A program made the translations under genes and the position numbers. From NCBI GenBank assembly GCA_015233895.1, contig JADFXG010000011.1, positions 5,001 through 37,211 of the forward strand: DNA of 32,211 nt. Direction: 5' to 3'. The stretch comes from Nitrospirota bacterium. GTDB taxonomy: Bacteria; Nitrospirota; Thermodesulfovibrionia; Thermodesulfovibrionales; Magnetobacteriaceae. Positions 1 to 7,050 of this stretch are shown here, piece after piece. Under the pieces are notes generated by a model. It was not told the origin of the DNA. It worked only from the letters and a program-made list of their open reading frames with translations, and ran no database searches. Every line of letters starts with the position of its first letter. The first letter of the stretch is position 1.

Positions 1-2489
1 AACACAGTCTTACATCTTAATGTTGTTACCGTGTTTTTAATATCTGTAAACGGCACAGCTGTTGCCTTTAACCTGTTTATATCCGTATCAGCCGATATAT
101 AGTAATAAAAGTTTTTTATAGGATCGTTTGTTCCATGCCCTGAAAGCAGCACCATGACGACATCCTCATCGTTTATCTTGCTTTTATCCAGCCAATCAAA
201 GCCATCCAAAATGTTTTCTTTTGTGGCTTCTTCATTTGGTATCCTATGGGCTATTACTTCTTTATAAAGTATGTCTTCTTGTTCTCTCATAACTTTTACA
301 AAATCTTTGGCGTCTTTTTCTGCAAAACTTAGATTTCTGATTGCAGGGCTTTGATAGTCATTAATTCCAACAGAAAGAATAAAAAGTCTGGGTTTTTGAG
401 GAATTGATGAGGCACTCTTAGCTGTGCCCTTAGATGTTCCTTTCCATTTAATAACCACAATAGCGGGTTCACTTGCAGAGTGTTTATTTTCTGCTACTAA
501 GGCTATTGTACAATCCTCCTCAGGAATTTTTACTGCTATTTCATCCTCATTACTTTCTATGCCTTTATAGTTAAAGCTGGTCTTTATTTCCTGTTTAACG
601 CCGTTAACTATAACCTTAAAAGCCGTAAGCGGAGCATCAGCCGGAGTTCGCACCTCATATTTGATCACAAGCTCAGTGTTGGCAGCCTCAGCTCCGGAGA
701 CAGGCGACAGGATTTTAACAACCGGCGGTAACGTTTTGGTTACTGACGCCGTTTGGGTTTTCAGGTTTGCCTCTTCATTTGCCTGTCTTATAGCCTCATC
801 CTCATCAAGCGTATCGAGCACTTTTGATACTATATCCGGTCTATAATAGATATGGCTGAATTTTGATATAGAGTAGAAATCCGCCTCTTTGTCTTTGCCT
901 CTGTTTACGTGCCAGCCGATTAACTCATCGCCGCCTACTGAGGCATCGTAATACCCAGTTGGCGTCCATAAAACCCATTTATTTCTATCTTTATCATTAA
1001 GCGGAAAAAACGCTAACAGTTCTTTCCCATCCCTTACTCTAAACCACCTAATCGTTCCGTCTGCAAAAGCCGCTACTGCTATTTTCCCATTTTGAGATAC
1101 GTTTACGTTCCATGCTACACTGGGTACAGCTATATTCCACTTTTCTTTTCCGTTTTTATCAAAGAGTCTTAAAGCCCACTCTGAGGCAAGCAAAAAACCG
1201 CTGTCATCAGGCAATATCGCAAGGCTCCTCGATCTTTCATGCTGCTTTAGTTGTAAGGCTCTCTCATTTAGTTGTGGGTTATAATTATTAAGCCAGTCTG
1301 TAACATCTAATTTATCAGATTTCAAAATCGGTTTAAGCAGGTTATCTTTAAAATTGGAAACATCTAACAACTCTCTATCTTTAAGTGAAAAAACTTTAGG
1401 AGAGTTACCACCTTGTTCATACCAAAACCTAATAGTTTTTGTATCTTTTGATATTTGAAATTCCTCAGTATTTCCTCTATAGTCGGGTTTATCACCTTGC
1501 TTAAAAACAATTCGTTCATCCTTTTTATCAAATATTCCAAATGCCGGGTCTTGTGAACCAAAAACAATGCCATCATTTTTAAGTGGTACGATTTGCATTA
1601 TGGTACTAACTGAAGCTGAAAGGTCTTTGTATTGTCCTTTTCCACCATTTGACCATTTTCTGATAAAACATTGCCCATTGACAGATGCTTTTCCACCGGC
1701 ATAGAGGTAGTTACCGTCAAGTGAAAAAGAAACTATGGAGAAATCACCGTTAGCATCGGATGTATCAGGTGAGTATTGATAAGAAAGGTCACTGCCGGAT
1801 AGTATTTCCACTTTGTTCTTACCAATAATCCCAACCGCTATATTTGAGCCATTGGGCGAAAAAGCCACTGAGAATGGTAAGCTGCCTCCCTGTGGTTTTT
1901 CCTTTTTGATTAGTTTAAACTCTCTGTCATAAAGCCGGATGTATCCATCATCAGATGAAGTAACAAGCCTGCCTTCTTTGTCGAAATCAGCGCCGTAACT
2001 ACTATCGCCATAATCAGTGTCTGAAGCTACTTGTGAGTAACCATCTGTTTCATAAATCCGAATGCCGTTAGCTCCTCCCAATGTTGCAGCAAGAAACCTA
2101 CCATCTTTAGAATATGAAAGATGTTGTATAACATTAGGCAGCCATGTAATCCGCTTTATTAGTTTTCCGCTCTGCCTGTCAAATATGTATATTGAAGCAG
2201 ATTTATCCCATTCGTAACCTGTCCACCCGCCGCTGGCAATCGTCTCTCCGTCAGGAGATATGGCAACCGCATAGATTTTTCCCTCTTTGCCCTCACCGAT
2301 GGGAACTCTGAGGGTTTGTAGAAGCCTTATCGAGGAAAGATCACGAATATCCCACACTTTTATAGTTTTGTCTTCTGAGCCAGTAACAAGATATTTATTT
2401 TCGGAATCAACACCAATTCTTCCAATTGGCGCCGTGTGCATTTCAGTATTTAAACGAAGGATTGGCTCAGAGGGCGGCTCTTTAGGCAT
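1..2489 (-). CDS. WD40-repeat / caspase-like (peptidase C14) protein, C-terminus cut by window edge
   Basis: The frame is open from ATG 2489 to the left edge, giving 829 visible codons without a stop. AAGGAG lies just upstream of the ATG. Residues ~15-540 hold WD40-like blades, for example KTIKVWDIRDL near the start and GTIRWFRVRDG near the end. A linker with WTPTGYYDAS is typical of bacterial caspase-WD40 fusions. The C-terminal part is caspase-like: LFILSVGINDYQSPAI (first strand and loop), then VVMVLLSGHGTND carrying the catalytic His. The window ends at about the point where the DxCHxG catalytic Cys strand should begin, so the dyad cannot be confirmed. Such proteins are thought to be proteases activated through WD40 scaffolds. 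The substrate is unknown. The gene lies 28 nt downstream of the Rpn nuclease gene on the same strand, so the two are probably co-transcribed. Confidence 0.88.
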   Translation of the reverse strand, partial: MPKEPPSEPILRLNTEMHTAPIGRIGVDSENKYLVTGSEDKTIKVWDIRDLSSIRLLQTLRVPIGEGKEGKIYAVAISPDGETIASGGWTGYEWDKSASIYIFDRQSGKLIKRITWLPNVIQHLSYSKDGRFLAATLGGANGIRIYETDGYSQVASDTDYGDSSYGADFDKEGRLVTSSDDGYIRLYDREFKLIKKEKPQGGSLPFSVAFSPNGSNIAVGIIGKNKVEILSGSDLSYQYSPDTSDANGDFSIVSFSLDGNYLYAGGKASVNGQCFIRKWSNGGKGQYKDLSASVSTIMQIVPLKNDGIVFGSQDPAFGIFDKKDERIVFKQGDKPDYRGNTEEFQISKDTKTIRFWYEQGGNSPKVFSLKDRELLDVSNFKDNLLKPILKSDKLDVTDWLNNYNPQLNERALQLKQHERSRSLAILPDDSGFLLASEWALRLFDKNGKEKWNIAVPSVAWNVNVSQNGKIAVAAFADGTIRWFRVRDGKELLAFFPLNDKDRNKWVLWTPTGYYDASVGGDELIGWHVNRGKDKEADFYSISKFSHIYYRPDIVSKVLDTLDEDEAIRQANEEANLKTQTASVTKTLPPVVKILSPVSGAEAANTELVIKYEVRTPADAPLTAFKVIVNGVKQEIKTSFNYKGIESNEDEIAVKIPEEDCTIALVAENKHSASEPAIVVIKWKGTSKGTAKSASSIPQKPRLFILSVGINDYQSPAIRNLSFAEKDAKDFVKVMREQEDILYKEVIAHRIPNEEATKENILDGFDWLDKSKINDEDVVMVLLSGHGTNDPIKNFYYYISADTDINRLKATAVPFTDIKNTVTTLRCKTV

Positions 2490-2517
2490 GGGACTCCTTA
2501 TTTGGTGCTTTCATCAT

Positions 2518-2775
2518 TTACAAACTCTTTCCCAAAAACGCCTTTAATTCATCCATTGAACCTGCCAGTTTTATAAGATTTTTGAACTCCTCTAATTTGT
2601 CAACAGTGTTTAGAGCTTTGACCATATTCATTAACTCCAGTCCTGTTAAGCCAAATTTGATTTCAAGCATACCTTCAATGCCTTCAAGCAACCCTATACG
2701 CTCACCCTCAAGTAACCCTTCCTCCTTACCATCCAGATAAAGTTCATCTGTACTGATATCAATAGTTACCGGCAT
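2518..2775 (-). CDS. Candidate internal-start small protein from the 3' end of the Rpn gene (RpnS-like)
   Basis: ATG at 2775 is in frame with the Rpn gene (its residue 194). It is preceded by AGGGAGG (2790-2784) with an 8-nt spacer, one of the strongest Shine-Dalgarno sites in the window although it sits inside a coding region. The product would be 85 residues, starting MPVTIDISTDELYLDGK, and would contain only the helical C-terminal region without the nuclease core. In E. coli rpn genes an internally started C-terminal protein is known to inhibit the full-length toxic nuclease. Equivalence here is inferred from the site and its position. Confidence 0.5.
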   Translation of the reverse strand: MPVTIDISTDELYLDGKEEGLLEGERIGLLEGIEGMLEIKFGLTGLELMNMVKALNTVDKLEEFKNLIKLAGSMDELKAFLGKSL

Positions 2776-3354
2776 TTTCTTAACCTCCCTTTTAACGGAT
2801 TTTGTTAAACCTCTTAGTCTTGACAGGGTTAATAATTCTAAAATATAGTTCCGTCTGTCTTCAACTGGTAATTCATATAATTTAGCAATAATTCCCCTTA
2901 TTGTTCCATCGGCATCGTCTGTTTTACATAGTATTGCCAAAATATTATCGGCAGGGTCATCACTTTCAAGTAACTCTCTGCAGTCAATATCCCTGATGTC
3001 TATTATCCTGTAAGTGAAATGTAAACCAGGCATTTTAATTTCGTTTTTCATGTTCAGTTTTCCATCACCGACATAAAGAACTAATTGTTGGACAGATTTT
3101 CTAAAATTGCAGTATATCAGATATAAATATTCCAACTCCCTGCAATCCATATTCCGGTCATTTTGCGCCTGCATCTCCATGTGGAATAGTGAATCATCGG
3201 GAAGCTCAACCAGCAAATCCGGCTGTCTGTATTTAATCTCAGGAAATTGCACGTCCAGAAATTTTGCCGTTTCAAATCCAGTCATTATCTTCATAAATTT
3301 TCGCGGCAGTTTTTTCAAAATACTCTTTAATGTAATATCAAAGTATTGTGGCAT
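2518..3354 (-). CDS. Rpn family PD-(D/E)XK nuclease (recombination-promoting nuclease / putative transposase)
   Basis: This is a 278-residue protein. The N-terminal half carries the PD-(D/E)XK signature of the Rpn/YhgA family: D46 in RQPDLLVEL, then E60-x-Q62 in FHMEMQAQ. The core continues with ELEYLYLIYC and VQQLVLYVG strands. The C-terminus (from ~194) is a charged helical region with GKEEGLLEGERIGLLEG repeats and a DUF4351-like end. The start has AAGGAG about 10 nt upstream (leader 3355-3370). Family members are Mg-dependent DNA endonucleases, some of which act as growth-inhibiting phage-defence proteins. The stop lies 28 nt before the WD40-caspase start, suggesting an operon. Family assignment is firm; the role in this organism is not known. 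Confidence 0.88.
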   Translation of the reverse strand: MPQYFDITLKSILKKLPRKFMKIMTGFETAKFLDVQFPEIKYRQPDLLVELPDDSLFHMEMQAQNDRNMDCRELEYLYLIYCNFRKSVQQLVLYVGDGKLNMKNEIKMPGLHFTYRIIDIRDIDCRELLESDDPADNILAILCKTDDADGTIRGIIAKLYELPVEDRRNYILELLTLSRLRGLTKSVKREVKKMPVTIDISTDELYLDGKEEGLLEGERIGLLEGIEGMLEIKFGLTGLELMNMVKALNTVDKLEEFKNLIKLAGSMDELKAFLGKSL

Positions 3355-3400
3355 ATAAAATTCCTCTCCTTAAGTTTATGATAACATACACAAATTTATT

Positions 3401-3430
3401 TTGGTATAGACTCACAAAAAATGTTATAAT
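3401..3430 (+). promoter_or_regulatory. Candidate promoter of the oxidoreductase-acyltransferase pair
   Basis: TTGGTA (3401-3406), an 18-bp spacer, then TATAAT (3425-3430). Transcription would start near 3437, only about 7 nt before the GTG at 3444, giving a near-leaderless mRNA. No Shine-Dalgarno lies before that GTG. The site is in the divergent gap with the Rpn gene. Confidence 0.5.
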
Positions 3431-3443
3431 CGCACATATTATC

Positions 3444-4514
3444 GTGGATAAAGCAAAACACATAAGATTTGCACTGGTTGGCTGCGGTGCGATAGCAAAT
3501 AAGCACGTTACCGCCATAGGGCGGCTTGAAAACGCTTCAATTTGCGGAGCATGCGATATTGACCCAAAGGCTGCTCAGGCATTTCAACAAAAATATGGAA
3601 TTCCGGCATACACCGACGCTCAGATAATGATAGAAGAGACCGGCCCTCACGTTTTAAATATCCTTACACCATCGGGGCTTCACGGCGACAACATCATGGA
3701 GCTTATGAAGTTTAACCGCCACTTTGTTGTGGAAAAACCGTTTGCTCTCACCCTCTCTCAGATAGACAAGATCCTTGAAGAGTGTGATAAAAGAAGGATT
3801 AAGATTTTTGTAATCAAACAGAACCGTTTTAATCCCCCCATTGTAAAACTCAAAGAGGCGCTTGATAAGGGCAGATTTGGGAAACTTGTGCTGGCCACAG
3901 TGCGGGTCAGATGGCGGCGGGATAATAAATACTACAAGGAAAAACCGTGGCGCGGCACATGGGCTTATGACGGTGGTGTGCTCACGAATCAGGCAAGCCA
4001 CCATATTGATATGCTGATTTGGCTTATGGGGGCTGTTGAGAGCGTTATGGCAAAAACTGCCACGCATCTTGCCGATATTGAGGCTGATGATACCGGAGTA
4101 GCCATACTGAAATTTAAAAACGGTGCGCTTGGCGTTATAGAGGCTACAACGGCGGCACGTCCTAAAGACCTTGAGGGCTCAGTCAGTGTGCTTGGCCAAA
4201 AGGGTACGGTGGTAGTCGGCGGGTTTTTCATGAATGAGCTGCAAACGTGGGAGTTTGAGGACAGGGATGAGCAAATGGACGACGATATCTGGGAAAATTA
4301 CTCAAAAGTACCTGCCGAACCAGCATGGAATCACTCGGAGTTTTTCAAAGATGTTATTGAGAGTCTGATTTATGACAAGCAGGGGCTTGTTGGAGGCATA
4401 GAGGGCCGGAAATCAGTGGAGTTAATCCATGCAATGTATGAATCCGTTGAAACACAAAAGGAGGTATTCTTGTCTTTCATTCCAAAAAGGTGCCGTTTAG
4501 GAGTAATAAAATGA
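3444..4514 (+). CDS. Gfo/Idh/MocA family oxidoreductase, likely UDP-GlcNAc-uronate 3-dehydrogenase (WbpB/WlbA type)
   Basis: NAD(P)-dependent sugar oxidoreductase of 356 residues. Residues 7-18 are the Rossmann strand and loop, IRFALVGCGAIA. The EKP motif (VVEKPFALT, K98) and the SHHIDM pair (H186-H187) are the family's catalytic and binding residues. GTG 3444 is chosen because the family normally begins a few residues before the Rossmann strand, and a TATAAT box lies 13 nt upstream. An upstream ATG at 3348 would add 32 poorly conserved residues and would precede the promoter. The stop overlaps the next start as ATGA (4511-4514), so translation is coupled to the acyltransferase. The pair matches the 3-dehydrogenase/N-acetyltransferase steps of UDP-diacetamido-uronic acid synthesis; the aminotransferase is not in this window. 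The exact substrate is inferred. Confidence 0.85.
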   Translation: MDKAKHIRFALVGCGAIANKHVTAIGRLENASICGACDIDPKAAQAFQQKYGIPAYTDAQIMIEETGPHVLNILTPSGLHGDNIMELMKFNRHFVVEKPFALTLSQIDKILEECDKRRIKIFVIKQNRFNPPIVKLKEALDKGRFGKLVLATVRVRWRRDNKYYKEKPWRGTWAYDGGVLTNQASHHIDMLIWLMGAVESVMAKTATHLADIEADDTGVAILKFKNGALGVIEATTAARPKDLEGSVSVLGQKGTVVVGGFFMNELQTWEFEDRDEQMDDDIWENYSKVPAEPAWNHSEFFKDVIESLIYDKQGLVGGIEGRKSVELIHAMYESVETQKEVFLSFIPKRCRLGVIK

Positions 4515-5125
4515 TAAGCAGCACGGCTATAATATATCCAAATGTGATACTTGGTGAAAATTGCACGATTGAGGATTTTGTCGTAATAGGGGCTGTGCCC
4601 GTAGGTTATGACGATGAGCCGCTTCAGACCATAATTGGAGACAATGCGGTGATTCGCTCTCACACGGTAATTTATGCCGGAAACACGATAGGCAACAATT
4701 TTCATACCGGCAATAAGGCAAACATCAGGGAGTTAAACCTAATTGGCCATAACGTAAGCATTGGGACTCTTACGGTGGTAGAGCACCATGTGTCAATTGG
4801 AAGCTTCGTAAGGATTCACTCTCAATCCTTTATCCCGGAATTCACAATTGTTGAAACCAGGGCATGGATAGGGCCTAACGTGGTTTTAACCAACTCAAGA
4901 TATCCTAATTCCCCGGGCGCTAAGGAAAGGTTAAGCGGTGTGTGTATAAAAGAGGAGGCAATTGTCGGGGCAAATGTAACTATTCTTCCTTGTGTGGTCG
5001 TTGGGAAAAAAGCTCTTATCGGGGCAGGGTCTGTAGTTGTAAAAAGTGTCCCTGACGGGGCTGTAGTAACAGGCAATCCGGCAAAGGTGCTTAAAAGTAT
5101 TAGTAAGCTTCCCTATCGTTTTTAG
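4511..5125 (+). CDS. Left-handed beta-helix (hexapeptide repeat) acyltransferase, WbpD/WlbB-like
   Basis: A 204-residue protein built of hexapeptide repeats (ILGENCTIEDFVVIG, IGDNAVIRSHTVIYAG, IGTLTVVEHHVSIGS, IVGANVTILPCVVVG, LIGAGSVVVKSVPDG), ending in the usual GNPAKVLK. This is the acetyl-CoA-dependent sugar O/N-acetyltransferase fold of UDP-2-acetamido-3-amino-uronate N-acetyltransferases. The start at 4511 is set by AGGAG (4499-4503) and the ATGA overlap with the preceding dehydrogenase. An in-frame ATG 21 nt upstream lacks that spacing. The coupled pair suggests consecutive steps of one nucleotide-sugar pathway feeding surface polysaccharide. The precise acceptor sugar is inferred from the neighbour. 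Confidence 0.87.
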   Translation: MISSTAIIYPNVILGENCTIEDFVVIGAVPVGYDDEPLQTIIGDNAVIRSHTVIYAGNTIGNNFHTGNKANIRELNLIGHNVSIGTLTVVEHHVSIGSFVRIHSQSFIPEFTIVETRAWIGPNVVLTNSRYPNSPGAKERLSGVCIKEEAIVGANVTILPCVVVGKKALIGAGSVVVKSVPDGAVVTGNPAKVLKSISKLPYRF

Positions 5126-5167
5126 TAGATTTAGCTTAACGCTTACGATTTCGGATATCAGCTTATA

Positions 5168-5198
5168 TTGACAACACCGTTAGTTTAGAGCTATCTTA
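5168..5198 (+). promoter_or_regulatory. Possible promoter of the Uma2-family gene
   Basis: A perfect TTGACA (5168-5173) is followed after 19 bp by TATCTT (5193-5198). A perfect TATAAT (5200-5205) also exists, but it is 26 bp from the TTGACA and overlaps the ATG at 5204. Either way there is almost no leader and no Shine-Dalgarno before the start. Confidence 0.3.
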
Positions 5199-5203
5199 GT
5201 ATA

Positions 5204-5722
5204 ATGAATGTGGGTACGATTGAAAAAGATTTAGACTTAACGGAAATCATAAACGGCGAGGAAATCATGGGGCCTAGTCCATTTACGAGACATCAGAGAA
5301 TTGTTTTTAATTTGGCAGATATTTTGCGTCATTATGTTAAAAAGAATAATTTAGGGGAGGTATGTTTATCTCCACTTGACGTAATCTTTGAAGAAGGGAT
5401 TAACAGGCTTCAACCCGATATATTGTTTATCAAAAAAGAAAACATGTTTATCATCCAGGATTGGATAAGAGGCGTACCGGATATGGTTTGTGAGATAATA
5501 TCTTCAGGTAGTTATGAGATGGATACTGAAATAAAGAAGGCAATATACGAGAAGTACAGAGTACCTGAGTACTGGATAGTTATGCCGGAACCTCAAACGA
5601 TTGAGATATTAACCATCGTAGGTGATAAGTATAAACTACACTCAGTTGCAGCAATTGAGGGTTTTATCACATCTAAAGTCATAGAAGGGCTTCAGGTTAA
5701 CGTAAACGATATTTTTGAATAA
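5204..5722 (+). CDS. Uma2 family endonuclease-like protein (DUF820, PD-(D/E)XK fold)
   Basis: A 172-residue protein with Uma2 features in order: IINGEEIMGPSPFTRHQRI, SPLDVIF, LQPDILFIKKEN (the PD...D strand), MVCEIISSGS (the E strand), and the helix KKAIYEKYRVPEYWIV. The length matches the family. Uma2 proteins have a restriction-endonuclease-like fold and occur as many paralogues in cyanobacteria and in Nitrospirota such as Magnetobacterium. Their biological role is unsettled. The start is uncertain: ATG 5204 has no Shine-Dalgarno, and GTG 5210 would shorten the product by two residues. A hairpin follows the stop. The gene separates two sugar-related groups and may be an independent accessory insertion. 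Confidence 0.87.
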   Translation: MNVGTIEKDLDLTEIINGEEIMGPSPFTRHQRIVFNLADILRHYVKKNNLGEVCLSPLDVIFEEGINRLQPDILFIKKENMFIIQDWIRGVPDMVCEIISSGSYEMDTEIKKAIYEKYRVPEYWIVMPEPQTIEILTIVGDKYKLHSVAAIEGFITSKVIEGLQVNVNDIFE

Positions 5723-5727
5723 CCCCC

Positions 5728-5751
5728 TCAGGATTAATTGTTAATCCCTGA
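5728..5751 (+). terminator. Hairpin after the Uma2-family gene, possible terminator
   Basis: Arms TCAGGATTAA and TTAATCC-C-TGA flank a TTG loop, giving a 10-bp stem with one bulged C, starting 6 nt after the stop codon. There is no clear T tract, so it may be an RNA 3'-end stabiliser rather than an intrinsic terminator. The rest of 5752-5926 is AT-rich and holds nothing else I recognise before the AGGAGG of the next gene. Confidence 0.4.
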
Positions 5752-5926
5752 TAATTCCTCTCTGAAGTTCTTTTTACAGCATAAAACCGGATAAATCACA
5801 TCTCTTTGTAAAACCTTAAGGTATAGCATAAACAACAATGTTAAGAATTATAGAAATAACGCCGATAAACAAGTAAAGGAATCATTTTGTAACCGTATTA
5901 ATATTCAATATACAGGAGGTTAGTTT

Positions 5927-7042
5927 ATGGGCTATACGATAGCAAAGTTTTTAGGCATGAAGACCAGAGAGTTAGAGGAACTTATGCCTGCTGAAAAGTT
6001 GGATATGTTAGTGTCTATGATGAAAAGATGGGCTGCTAAATTGTATGAACCTTTTGACGGTGATATTAGTCAGGAAAAAATTGGAAATCATATCGAATGG
6101 ATATACTCTACAAGCAACTATCAGCGCCCGAGGATTGTTTATACATATAACCCGGAGCTCTATAAGTCTTTAGTAGCAGAAATAATCATCAATAAAAGAG
6201 ATACGCCTGTTGAGATTAACATGAAAAAATATTTAACAAAAATGGTCAAACCACCGATTTGGCTTACAGTTAATACCGTCAGTAAAATAGACTATATCGA
6301 GAGTTTTCAAACCTCGTTTAAAAATATAATAACAAGGCTACCGTTTACTAATAGTGAAGAGTTTATGCGTTTTGTTTCATCCGGCGATACCCGGCCTGTT
6401 TCACTCTTCAACAGTATTAAGAGTGTTGACGATGCTGTTGTGTTAAGCTTTCTACGTTTTGCTCAGTTAGACCATATGTTTAATGGCAGTGGATTGTGGG
6501 CTGATAGTGCATGGTTCTTTCTGTTTGATTACATTTCATCAATAGGTGTCCGTAAAAATGAATTAATCGATATGTACAGTGATTTTCTGCAGTCCGGTGT
6601 CTTTGCATCAATGTTTTTTGAAAATCATTGTGTTATTCTTATACAACCAAAAATTATGAAAATGATCGCAAATAACAAGTTTCATTGTGATGGTGGTGCA
6701 GCAATTGAGTGGAGAGACGGACTTAAGACATATTTACTTCACAATTTGCTGGTACCTGAGCATTTTGCTTTAACCCCTAACCGTAAACTGGAACCTTCAC
6801 TGATATTGACTGAAAGAAATGAGGAAATGCTCAGAGAAATACTGAGAAAGATAGGTATAAAGCAGGCAATATGCCATCTTAGTGGTGTGGTGATTGATAA
6901 ATATCATGACTATGAACTTAAAGAGCTTAATCTTAAAGAAATAAGTTTAGCGGAAAGTTACTTAAAAAATCTGTCAATAGACACGTACCAGGGTATGGAG
7001 TGTGATGCGGTTGGCATACAAGAGCGTTATGTAGCTGATTAA
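5927..7042 (+). CDS. Uncharacterised protein resembling DUF6745 proteins
   Basis: A 371-residue soluble protein. AGGAGGT about 8 nt before the ATG fixes the start. I do not know its function. Two stretches resemble DUF6745 proteins: RPRIVYTYNPELYKSL near residue 70, matching the usual PxIVWxxSP region, and FHCDGGAAIEWRDGLKTY followed by LHNLLVPEHFAL near 255-285, matching the HxxxGPAxxWxDGxxxYxxHGxxVP block. After it, NEEMLREILRKIGI corresponds to the family's NxExRRVxxExxG. The C-terminal ~60 residues look divergent. There is no signal peptide or membrane segment. It sits 8 nt before the heparinase-family gene and is probably co-transcribed with it. Similarity was judged by eye, so the family call is moderate. 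Confidence 0.6.
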   Translation: MGYTIAKFLGMKTRELEELMPAEKLDMLVSMMKRWAAKLYEPFDGDISQEKIGNHIEWIYSTSNYQRPRIVYTYNPELYKSLVAEIIINKRDTPVEINMKKYLTKMVKPPIWLTVNTVSKIDYIESFQTSFKNIITRLPFTNSEEFMRFVSSGDTRPVSLFNSIKSVDDAVVLSFLRFAQLDHMFNGSGLWADSAWFFLFDYISSIGVRKNELIDMYSDFLQSGVFASMFFENHCVILIQPKIMKMIANNKFHCDGGAAIEWRDGLKTYLLHNLLVPEHFALTPNRKLEPSLILTERNEEMLREILRKIGIKQAICHLSGVVIDKYHDYELKELNLKEISLAESYLKNLSIDTYQGMECDAVGIQERYVAD

Positions 7043-7050
7043 GGACAGAG

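Noticed and set aside
3654-4067. 137-codon minus-strand frame inside the oxidoreductase gene
   Set aside because: It is antisense to conserved Rossmann-family coding sequence and has no independent support.
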